DNA of 64,000 nt, taken from the NCBI GenBank assembly GCA_030248135.1, contig JASANC010001184.1, positions 124,001 through 188,000 of the forward strand. The letters are read 5' to 3'. Shown here in pieces: positions 37,201-49,200 of this stretch. The stretch is from Theristus sp. LFF4_11. Lineage: Eukaryota; Nematoda; Chromadorea; Monhysterida; Xyalidae. Position 1 is the stretch's first letter. Each line of letters opens with the position of its first letter. The notes beneath the pieces are model-generated. The model made no database searches and was not told the origin of the DNA. It saw nothing but the letters and a program-made list of their open reading frames with translations. A program made the position numbers and the translations under genes.

Positions 37201-40200
37201 CATGCTTTATGCTTGTCTTCTGAAATAAAAAACTTATCTAGTGATAACTGTTGCTCATTTCTGTTCAATCTGGTTATTTTGCAACCTGATGATAGTGAAA
37301 CTGAGCAGTTTTCACACTTTTCTTCGTTTTCCCTTGTTGAAACCTATTCGGGTGCTTGATAGCGGATTTATGAGACCATAATTTCTGTTGTGTTTACCAT
37401 TTGAAATATGAAGGGTTGAGTAAATTGAATTTAATGTAAAATTCACTTTTTTGTCTAAGTTTTCGAGTGGTTTAAAATTGTGTGAAACAAATCAACGAAA
37501 TCTAACGAACCCAACTAAAAGCTTTCATTTCTTCTTTTTTGTTATTGAACGCTTGGTTACTTTGATGGTGTTTAATTTTTTTAATTTTGACCTGCTGTTG
37601 GGTTGATTTTTTGCATTCAACTTTGAATAACTGGCAAACTCGCGTTTTTCTGCTTGAAGCTGTGAAATGTTCAATCTGTCTTGTGATTTTGATTTTTAGC
37701 TACCGTATTACCTCTAATAGACCCCCATGGGGGTTTAATACGTCAGCGACTTTTAGGGGTGGGGGTTTATTGGTGGGGGGGATTATTGGTGGGGGGTTAT
37801 TTACAAACAAATTCTAGGGGTGGGGGTTTGTTGAAAAATGGCAAAAATACCTTGCATGACAGGCAAGAAAGTCGCAGAAATTTCTACTTTTCACAGATAT
37901 TTCCTTTTGTAACAGCGTTTTGTAATGAAATTACTATTAACTCATCCCTTTGGGGCCTTTGGTAGCACAATTTCACCAATCAGCCACTGAATTCGCTGGG
38001 TATGTGTTTCAAACAGGTTTCCAATTAACCCCCATGGGGGATTATTTGTGGGGGGGATTATTCGGAAACTTGTCGTAAGGGGGTTTATTGGTGGGGGGAT
38101 TAATGATGGGGGGGGGGTTAATGGGGTAATACGGTATTTTCATAAGTTAGGGTCGAACATAAAATTTGCAGGCTGTGTTCACTTTGTGGTTCTCACAATC
38201 TTACTTGGTGGTTCTCTGAGTTCAAGCAATAACTCTTGATTTTTATGGATGTCCAGCGTGTGAATGAGTTTTTTAGTAAATGATTGAGTGCACGACATCA
38301 GATAATTTAACGCGTTCACATGTTTGTTACTTTTCATTTCTGTGCTTTTCGGTGCACCAAGAAAATTCTTCCAACCGTCACTGGATAAAAAATTACCGCA
38401 TAGTGATACGGTTTCCATGATCACGTCCATGCACCATGTCCACTGCAGAGTTCATATTCTCGGTTCTTCAATTTACAAGACTCTTTTCAGATGCGCCATT
38501 TGTTTTAGAAAGAAAAATCAGTGAACTTACAAAAATGCTTTCTATGGGAGCTGGCAACAACACATTTCGGCGAATGTATCTGCTTTTACAAGAAAACGCA
38601 ATTGGACAGAGCACAGGATGGCGGGGCACTGCCACTCGCTGACTGTGGCCACGTGCTTCTTTGCATCGCCATACAGACATACACCCGAAATGGGATATGG
38701 AATGTAAAGAAGTATGTTGCCAGGCGAGTCTGCAGCGTCAATTCTTGTTACTATTAATGAATGCCCAACAACGGATTGCGTGATTTTAAAATGATGATAA
38801 ACAATAATTTTAATTGTCTCTCCTTCAACAAACAATACTGAAAAAATCTCATGGCCCACAGCAGACAGCTGAATTATGGCGTTCTCACGCACGGATTGCT
38901 GATATTTTGAAGCAGTCATCATCAGACAGGGTAAGTAACGAGGGGTAAGCGGTTAAAAATTTGTGTTTGTTGATTTTTGCAGAAAACTAAAAATTCTCGA
39001 ATTATTTTCACTTTTTATAAAGTGTTTATTCACTACGGCACTTTGATCAATAACCACCCAACAGTAACCTCCCGTAATTTCCAAGGTTTTTGTTTCGCGT
39101 GCCATCATCATTACTTTTTTGTGCGCATGTAAGAAAGTGTGTATTTTTTGCCGCAATTCATTGCAACGTCACATTGCATGTGACCATGTCAACGAGCGAG
39201 TCACGGAGAATTTCCAGTGGCGCAGTAAAAATCGAAACCGTGTCAAACGTTGTGCAACACTCGGATTGTTGGACGTCGGCCCAGTGACCTGTGCACTGTG
39301 CGCACAAACCCTTTGCACCGGCACAGTCCGTGAAAGTGGACGCAAAACTTTTATTTATTGATATTCTCATTTTCTGTGTGCGCTGTGCGTATGAGATTGG
39401 CCCCGCCAAAGCGCCAATTTCGATTTCAAAAACAAGATTTCACCCGGGGTTGTTAGATTCAGGTAGAACTGTTGTTTCATACTGCTGGAATTGTCGGCAT
39501 GTGCACAATTTCTTGAGCAACTTGACCAAACATGTTTTAACAACACAATAGAAGTTTTGTTCTGCGGAATTCGTGGGATAGCTGGGACGGGTTATGTTAA
39601 GAAGCACACAAAGAGAGTGAGAAATTTTGAACCACAGTCAATATTAAAGAGATCTGCAAATGCCATTGTCTTAAAAAACTTAGGCAGCAGCCACGTGATG
39701 TGTCGTGCGGTACGATCGAGAAGACTTGGCTACGTGGACGTCTCGTCGACTCATTCGATATTCGTCTAAAACGTTCGCCGATAAAGCTAAGAAATATAAA
39801 ACTGAACGGGAACACTGCTTTTGATCGTACTAACGCATGCGTTCTGACTTGTGAAGCTTCAGTCGACGTCGACACAAAATCTACGTTTGTTTTGTTGTAG
39901 TCTGTTGGGCATTTTCAGAGAGCATTTTGAGAAATGGAAAATCACACTGCATTTCTGACGACAATAATTGAAACCCTATATGTGTGTGACAGACAACATT
40001 AGACGGCTCAACAAGCATAACAATCACACAATCTGCCGCGTGTTCCCAAGAAAACTGTGTCTGAGCGACGAAATGTGATACTAATCGCAATGCCATTAGA
40101 CAATTCAGTCTAAATCGTTTGCTTCATGTTTTTAGTCATATTTCTGCAAGTTAAATCAATTTTTTGTCAGATCAAACTGAAGTGTCGTTGTAGCAAACGC

Positions 40201-43200
40201 ACTGTTCTTTTTTCTCATGCAATAATGAAAATCAACTTTTCTAACATGAGTTGCTGTTGTATTGCTCTTTCTCTGTGTGTGCTTTTCGCTGATGATGTTT
40301 AGTAAAAGTTTTTGTAATTTTAGCTCGACGTACAAGGTCGAAAACAAAAAATCTTGGACTGTAAGTCCGTTTCTGATAAAAAAATCACGTATTAACTTGG
40401 TTTATTTCGGTTTTGATTCAGCTCTGAAATCTCATCATTAGCATTTTGTCTCAATTCTGTTCATGAACAGTCGGGTTTTAACGTGAAACTCTATCGTCTA
40501 TCGTTTGACAAAGTTACAACGTGTGTTGTAAAGACGAAATTGATGGCTCACGAAGTTTCTATATGCGGACGTCGAGTAAAGATAAACTATGACCAGGAAG
40601 ACCAAATAAGTCATCGCCGTGGGGCGACACACGATCAAATGAGGAAATACAACGCACGGCGCCATACCAGCAGCTCACGCAAGCAATAAGCAAAACAACA
40701 TAAGTCATGGCTTCGTCGCCTTATGCAGACAATAGATGTCTCAGGGCATTCGCGGCAAAAAACAGATAACTCCACTTGCTATGGAATTCGATTTATTCAA
40801 CTTTGGATCAACTATTTACTGCGCGTAACCGGTAGAAGCACATCGACGGATCGGCAAAATGATTTCCCGTGAAACAATGCACCGAGTTTCGCCATTTCGA
40901 CCTATGTGTCTTTTCTGTGATCAATCGAAAGACAGTGCCTGCTCCTAGCTTGCACTGTGAAGCGATATGACGTACGTGCATGGGTGGATGCGCTTTTGCG
41001 AGAGGCCATTGGATCTGCAGACAGAGATACACGCACGCATGACAACTGCACGGACACATGGACGAGACACGACTAGAACTGCTGTGTGAGTATTGATTCG
41101 TGCTATGCGTCACACGACAACCACAACAACACAACAACAACAACGTCTTTCTTGCGATTTCCAGCTAACAACGAATGCTAGTACTGGGCCGAGTGAGGCA
41201 GAAGCATAACAGACGCAATGACGACTCAGAGTGACGCGCGCGTGCACCCTCACGCCCTCTGCTATGCACATACGCACTGCACGCATTGTTGGCGCACTGC
41301 ACATCACTGCCGCCACCAAAAGGCACATGTCCCGCAACGAATCTGTACATTCGAAATTTGCAAATTTTCACAAAATAGCATCTCAGCTACTGGGTTTTGC
41401 TGGCATAACAAGCTGGATGCTTTTGTGACCTTTTGCGTAGATGATTGCGGGCTGTGTTTAGTGAGTCGTAGTAAATGATGTCCGCCATAATGGGTGTAGC
41501 ATCTCTGTTTCGCTTTATGAGTGACTGGACAGAGCATAGATTGCGTTGCTTTATATGTGCGCACATAGCAGCCTCGTGTCTCAGGCCCACCACAGCTAGT
41601 GCATGCACGCATCATGACACTGCTACCAGACCTGAAAGCACGCGCACTACACACCCAGACCAGAAGCACGCACGCTTTACGAGCGCATCTGTCTTTTGAA
41701 TTTTCTTCTCATTTTCTGCTTTCAGTGCTGATCATTCGCATTATCGTCATCTCAAACTGCTGCTACTGTTGTTAGTGTGCCATTCTAATTACTGGCCACG
41801 CAACGGACACACAGACAAGCACTCTGCTCGGGTATATTGCTTTCTACTTGTTTGCGTCTGCTGTTGACCTGCAGTGGTAGGTACTGCATGGTTTATTGTC
41901 ATTAGAAGCTGCGCTGCACCACCACCAGCAGAGGCCGTGTGCTGTCATGCAACAGCAACTTTGCGCGATGGTCTCTGGTGGTCTGCGAGTGCGTGCCACA
42001 ACGCCACACTATCTGTAACCACTGGTATACGGCGGCACCAATAAGCCCATTTTGTCAGTGGCGATGCGCGCACAGGCAAATAGAACGCCACTGCGCACAT
42101 TGCTTTCTTTCTGCAGTGGCACCATGTCATGTTCGCGTTGGCTGCCCACCAGAGGCTATATTGCTGCAATATTTGGCCATCTATACCCACATAGCTCTCT
42201 CGATTGCTTTTCACCAGCTATGCCGCACTACGTGTAAAGCACGTAGCGCCACAAGAGAAAGCCAATTTGCCAGCTCTCATCTGCACTAATACAACCTGTT
42301 GTTGTTGTCACAGGCATCTTAGGTGCTCAGTGTAGCCCTGGATGCTCATCATTTTATCTGTCATCAGCATCGCGCTGTCATCGCAACCGCACAACACACA
42401 CACAATCTATGCGCCCGTTGGAGAAACACACAAGAATTTAACATGGTTGTGCGCAAGAGAACTAATCTATTTCGCCTGTTGCTTGCAAAACATGCGCAAA
42501 GTGGAACATGCGACTCAGGCTGGCGTGTCGGTGTGGCCCCCAAAAAGAACACAGCACAAGCGCGCAAATACAAATTCATACGCCCTCAGGGGTTACACAA
42601 CGCGCGACAACGTTGGTCTCAACGGTAATCATCCTAAAGTCGCCGCCGTCTGTGCACATTTTGTGTATACCACCACCGATGTACATGTTGCAGCAGTGCA
42701 AACGATGAGCAAAGAAATTGCGCCAAGAATGCGCGCGCGTTTGTTTTGCAACGAACAGACAACACAGACAGACATTTAATACAAGAGCATAGTTGCTTGC
42801 ACACATGTCGCATCTAGAGTGCCGAGTGAGTGTATTTCGGGTGGCGGCGTAAATTGCTCAGCAATGTTCAAATGAAATGTCTGTGTTGCACTGGCAGCCT
42901 GGGAAATTGAGTTAAGCGCTCGCTGGTCGACGCGGGAGCGCCAACTAAACATGCTGCTGTATAGCAACATGCATGTTGTTGCTGGCTTGCTAGCTCACTC
43001 CCATGGGATGATTAAAGCCAAATCATCTCATTTCCCCCAAAACAGTCGTCGTAGTCAACACTGCTCATAGGACTAAATAAGCAACTAGACCGTATCGGTC
43101 TCGCGCGTCGCACTTGTCCATGTTCCATTTCCATACTCACTGTCTTCGAAGAAGCGTACCACTCATACACATCAATATCACCCCAAACAAACGTCACTTC

Positions 43201-46200
43201 ATTTTGCATTTTGTCACCATCAAATTCGGTGGCCGTCAACGCACGTTGCTTTTGCAGTTTTAAGTTTACAACAATTGCTTTGGAACTCACTCGGTGATTC
43301 GTTCTAGAACTTAGATAGACCTTTAAAATGTGATCACGCATGGAAATTATTCACCACGCATGCTGTGAAGTTCAGAAAGCAAATTGAATGCAGCCGAACT
43401 GCAAGATCTTGCATTTTGACCGGCGGTTTAATTTTATGGCGTCGCCACTAGCCGGTGACATTCGTTCTTTCATTTTAGCACAGAAAAACAACAAAGATTG
43501 CGTTATTATCAGGCTGCGCTCTTCTCGCCGATTCGGCTATCATTTCGTGTCAACTGATTTGCATTCCGCACAACTGAACGCCAGCACGAGCAGCTTTGTG
43601 TTCTCTGGCTTTGCATCTGTTTAGCATAGAGTACGTGAACGGCATAGTAATTTCTCATTTGCACGGTTCAAATTGAAAACGCTGTGCGTTCGACAGTAAA
43701 TAAGGAAACAGCCAAGATTTCAAAGGACAGTCACGGCTTTTTATATCTAAAAACTAAGCCGAGTCTCGTTGTAGTTCTTGGTCGGCTTGGTTTGTGGCTG
43801 CTTTCACGTTAGCTTTCTTGGCGACACATGCACATAAACACGTTTGCGTGTTCAGTGTACAGAGCAATTATTCAAATCTGCATGCGTGCGTGCAAATGCA
43901 CATTGAACATACGTGTGCACGGGGTTCACGTGTGCGTGACGAGACGAGCAAGACAAAAGAGCACCAAAGGCGTCTCTCGTTCGACGGCTAAGTCCATGAC
44001 GGATGACACACGTGCCCGCCCGCCCATTTCGGTTTGGTTCTTGCTTGCTTCGGAGTTGGTTACGCCAACATGCCTTCCCTACAGTTGCCATTTCGGCTTA
44101 ATGCTGCGTTCTCTCGTGCAGCTTTCCTCATACGTGCTGGCGCTCATGCCTTGCCTTTCTTAATCTCCAGCATAGTCTCACCAAACATACCAGTGTTTGT
44201 CTGTCTGTGTATGTGTCAGGTTTTTTTTTGTTTTCGAGACTCGCGGATGCGGTAAATAAAGACAAAAACACGGTTGCACAGAGAGAGTGTGCTCCAGTGA
44301 GGCATCTCAGCCTCGCAGAGACATCGGGCTCGCGCCAGCTATCAATAAAACGGCGAATGCAGCTAGAAAGCAAAATGCGCATACAGACAGACACCAAGCA
44401 CGCCAGGCTAATAGCACGGCTGCCGCACACGCCATGCAAAGCTCCAAACAGACGCCGTGAGCTGCGATCAAGCCAAAAACGTGCACTGCTTGCGTTGTGC
44501 AACGAGCAGAGACACACAATGCGCAGTCACTCGTAGTTTGGAGTACTTTTGAATTGAAAAAGCGCATGATGAAAGTCATGCGCCGCTGTTATGCGTGTCG
44601 AGTGTGCCGCAGTGAAACCCGTCACAACGCCACTGACGACCGCCGAACAGGTTACTCCGCCTGTTTTTCAACCAGTGGCATTTTAAACTATTATAAATTT
44701 GTTTTCAAACCACATGCGCTCATCATGTTCGTTTGTGCCACATCATCTGTAATGCAGTGTGCGGTCACAAGCAGTTCAAGGCACTGGGACAGCGACGCAC
44801 TCCTGCTGCGCAAGGTGCCTTACGTACGTTGCAACGGTAAAAAAGCAGTCTCCTGTCTGCCCGCGTCTTTTCTAGCTCCTTCACTCACTTATTCCAACCA
44901 TTTCACATCTTCACAACACGGGCTTGAATGTGAAGAACAGAGGTGTAAATTTCAAAAGAAAGCTAACAAGGAAAGGCTGAAGAGAAAACACACTTCCTGT
45001 CTGGTGTGTTTAGCCGTTAGCAGCATCTCTTTAAGCATTGTGGCATTCTTTACAACATCCATCTTTTGTGCACCCGTCATAACAGCAGTGCACACACGGA
45101 GAAAAGAGGCGCGTCTGTTTTGTTGTTGCTCTGAGCTTTACGGCCCTGTTGACGCTTGCACCAATGTGCCGGCGTGTTTTTGTTGTTTTTCTCTGAACAT
45201 TTTGTGCACCTCTGGTTTTTTGACTCTGTACACAACACACATAAAACAATTAACGTTATAACTTATGCAGGCATAACGAACCCGTTTCGTTCCCACACTT
45301 TGTGGCAGTCGTGACCTGTTGATCGTCAATTAACTCGACAACACCTACTATTTCATCAAAATCCAGTTTATGAGTGCATCTATCCAGAGGATTGACTGTT
45401 ACATGTTGCGAGTTGGAGTCGCCAGTCGATCACGAATTAGTTTGTGCAACTCCTGTTCGCCTTCGACTGGTTGCAGCACGACCAAATTGTGTCGCCAAAG
45501 TGCGCATTTTGATCAATTGGTCCCCTTCAACCAGCTGCAGCGTCCAGAAATTATAACCGTCTTCTGCTGGTATCAACGACGCAAATTACACACGCTTGAA
45601 GCAGGTGCATCGCCTGCCCGGACAGCCATGTGCGTAAGTGCTATTATTGTGCTGTTGTTAAATTGTGTTGCGTCGTTTCGTGCAGTGTTTGCAACCCGGA
45701 AGCATAGTTGTGACCGCGGCAACCAGACGATTACCTTTGGGATTACTTCAAACTCCCAGCGTGGCTTTTTTGTTGTTTCGCAATTTTGTTTCCATTGCGA
45801 ACTTGCCGGACAAAAATTTATCGAACAGAAACATAATTTATAGTGACTGCTTTGTAGTTTTGTTGTTGTACCTCAACTAACTAACTGTTGTTGTCTAGCC
45901 TCAGTTGCTTGCTTAATTCGTTATTACCAATTATTATTATGGATTGTCTTTTTACTATTAGCTCTACTTTCACAATGTGCCGAATGGAAATCGTCCTTGT
46001 TGTGTTTTTCTGCGTTTGTTAAAACGGCAAATGGTTCGTTCCCATATGAATACTTGAGGGTTTGTGAGGCGTTTTCGCAAGCCGATTTTGGAAGATGGTA
46101 ATTGGATGACATATGAGCGTGCAAGCGAGCTTGAGGCCCCTGACAGCAATGTGCACCGCCCACCTCGCAATGCCACGCAACGCCGCATGGTGCAACGGGT

Positions 46201-49200
46201 TGAAGCCATTGTTGTTCGTCAGCGTCATGTCCGCGTTCTGATCAATCAGCAGATTCAGCAGATCGTCGCGCTTCTTCGTGACCGCATCATGCAACGGCGT
46301 GTCCCCTTCGCAGTCCTGCACATACGTTCACTAGGTTTATTGTGTCGTGTAACGTGTTTCGACATTTTTGCCACTTTAGTGTTATGCAAAGACATCTATA
46401 GTCGCACTTTAATTCATAGGCTGATTGGTTGCTTTTGAATGTTACTAACTGATTACTTGAGCGAGCTCGATGCAACCAATCAGCACGCCAAACTCAATGC
46501 TAAAATGAAAAATTTGCATGATTTGCAGTTTGACTGAAGTGCGCAAGTGCAATAAATTAGGCAGAGCACCGGTGCTTGCAGCGCATGATCACATTCACAT
46601 TGACATTGGCACCTGCAAACTTGGGTGTGCGCCGAGCTGCATGAGCGTGCGTGCCGCGTTCGCGTGTCCTTTGTTGACGGCGACGTGCAGCGGCGTCTGC
46701 CGCCGAGTGTTGCGCAGGTTGATGTCGGCGCCATGCGCGTGCAACAGCTGCACAGTGCAAGCATGTTTTGTGGCGTCCGCTCTTCTTGCGATGTTTGTTT
46801 TTCACACCTTGTTTGCTCCAGTGAATAGAATAAAAACGAATCATCGAATGACACATAGCTTCACGCGACACTTGAACTTGCTCAAATAAACTGTTTGAAT
46901 TGAACGGAGCTGGAGAACTTTTTGTTGGTTTCAAGGTTACCTTCGAAAATGAACACACTTATCAAATTTTCAACTTAAAATGAAATTTATCAAAAAAAGT
47001 TAAAGTTATCGAAAATGAACACAGAACCAGTTTTTAACACTGTAAATAAAATTGAAAAAACACTGGTTCCAATCCACACCGCCACTTGAATCTCCGTGCA
47101 AAAAAACATGTTTACTCGGCCACTCGGGTGGCATGCTGCTGTTCGAGCGTGTTTCTTTCACCGATATCGTTTTACCTCAATGACAGTGGACTCATCGCCA
47201 AAAGCAGCATGGTGCACAGCAGAGTCCCCGTCTTTATCAGCGACGTCCACGTCTGCACGACAACGCAGCAACAGTCGCACAACCTCAACGTGGCCGTTTT
47301 GCGAGGCTGCCTAAAAACACGATCATTCATTTCTGTACCACGATAGTTGTGTGCACCTTGAAAATGTTTACAAAGGAATTTGCTCACCACTTTTTATAAG
47401 CCTCTCAGAATGAAAGTTAAAAAAAACTGCTGATGTTTGGCGAATGCAACACTGACGCAACACGCAGCAGCACGTAATTGATTGCGTGTATGTATGCCGC
47501 TCACCGACTACACACCAACACCAACCAACCGCAATGCACATTTGGCTGACTTGCCTGCAGCGCGGTGTGCCCAGCAAACTGAGCGTCCACGATGGCGGCA
47601 CGCTCATGCAGCAGCTCAGCACACCGTTGGCGATCCCCGGTTGCTGCCGATTTCACCAATTCCTCAACGGCATCAGTGCACGGCTGAAGTGATTCAAAGT
47701 GAACCCGAGTCATTTTGCTTTGTTCACGCCATCACGAATTGAGATTTTACAAAACAAAAGCTTTTCGGGTGCTTGTTTACTACCTTTAATGTCACTTAAA
47801 TGTCACTTAAAAATCTTGCTGCTTAAATTCGGCCCAAATTTCTTTCAAAAAATGTCTGACATGATCTTCGAACAGCCGTCGCAGCAGATGAGCCATGTTG
47901 TCGTCACCTGCTTGTCGGCAACCATCTGCTGATGCCGAGTCTGCAACAGAATTACACTTACATTTTTTCATTATTTTTCAAATTCCAGACAAGAAGTTTT
48001 TCTCACCAAAACGAAGTATAAGTTATAACCCTTTCCAAACGAGCGTGCACGTTATTTGGAATCGCTCTTCACATCAACTGGATTTTCAAGGAAACGCATA
48101 GCAACGACCCACTGCTCCTTGAAAATCAGGCGACCCATTGGGTGCGTCATGCCAAGAACGTGCACGCAGGTTAAACAGGCTTCACCAGCTGAAAGCAGTG
48201 CCGATGCGAGGTTGCCGCTGCCACCGACCGAGTGCACCGCGTGCGGATTCAGAGTCCAACAATGACCGCCGAAATCAATCTTCAAATCGCCGTCCGGATA
48301 AATGTGCTGGATGCGACCGGTTTTGCCGAGAATCTAATGTTGAAATAAATGTTCGTTGTTCGGTTGCAGTTTGCTGGCACAGTACAGCAGAAGCTCAAGC
48401 ACGTGCCCAATCGGTTGTTGCTGATTTGCTGCATTTTGCAACAAGTGAGAATCGGAACCCAAGTGAGAATCCTGGTCTTTTGATGACGAGGTTACAAACG
48501 CGGTTTTTGTTATTTGCCTTTTCCCACTGTGGAGCAGTCCTAAAATTTTCCACCACCGCAAAGAGCAAGGAACGCTCAAAAGCAAAGCACTGAATGCGCG
48601 CGCACCATGTGCATCGCAGGTGCCCATTCCCCGTGGCCACGTTGCAACAGCTTCAAACGCTCTTCGTCGCTTGCAACACGAATCAACTCTCCAACTTGAA
48701 ACACTGCCAAACGTGGTGCATCTGAAAACGGGATCAGTGCTCTTGTTCTGTCTGACAACATTTCTTCCAGTTTGACGAATGAGCGCTGCATGTTTGAAAA
48801 ACTGCCCAGCCGAACTTCAGCCGCATACATTCAATTTCAACCAAACAAATAAAACGTTCAGTTGAAACATTTATCTGGCGCTGCTAAATTGCCCAGATAA
48901 CAAAATAAGGGACACTTTTTAATGCCCAAGCTACCTACTAGCAGACATGCACGTGAGTCTCTCATGCCTGTTTCCAGTTCCGAGGCCTAACCATCTTGGC
49001 CTAACCTAACCGAACAGCCATGTTGGCCGTTGGAACAGGCATCATCTACCACGTTGTCCCAAATTTTGAGCGGGCAGTCGAACAAATCGACCATTCCTCA
49101 TTCATTCAGCAATTCGCCTTCCAGGTTACCCCTTTTGGCCTGTTTGGCTACCTGCCAGGAACAGGCATGAAAATGGCTCCCAGGCACGGAGCACCTCTGC

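Larger units (their letters stand above)
33040..46163 (-). other. 13.1-kb intron of mind bomb
   Basis: The intron splits the ankyrin domain between HHAALRGIA and [20 protein letters not shown], and both splice sites and phase 2 agree. It makes up over half of the gene. It contains a 12-bp-TIR element (37701-38136) and a CA microsatellite (34257-34291). It also contains several long open frames, the longest at 44497-45261 on the plus strand, none with a recognised domain. The distal part (about 41-46 kb) is richer in G+C and in TG/CA-rich simple sequence than the proximal part. No nested gene could be demonstrated. Confidence 0.9.

Noticed and set aside
38542..38922. 126-codon minus-strand frame in the mind bomb intron, considered as an extra exon
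   Set aside because: MIB1 alignment is continuous across this intron, and no acceptor/donor pair of matching phase brackets the frame.
44497..45261. 254-codon frame as a confirmed nested gene
   Set aside because: No recognisable domain, no splice signals, cysteine- and serine-heavy composition. Kept only as an observation.
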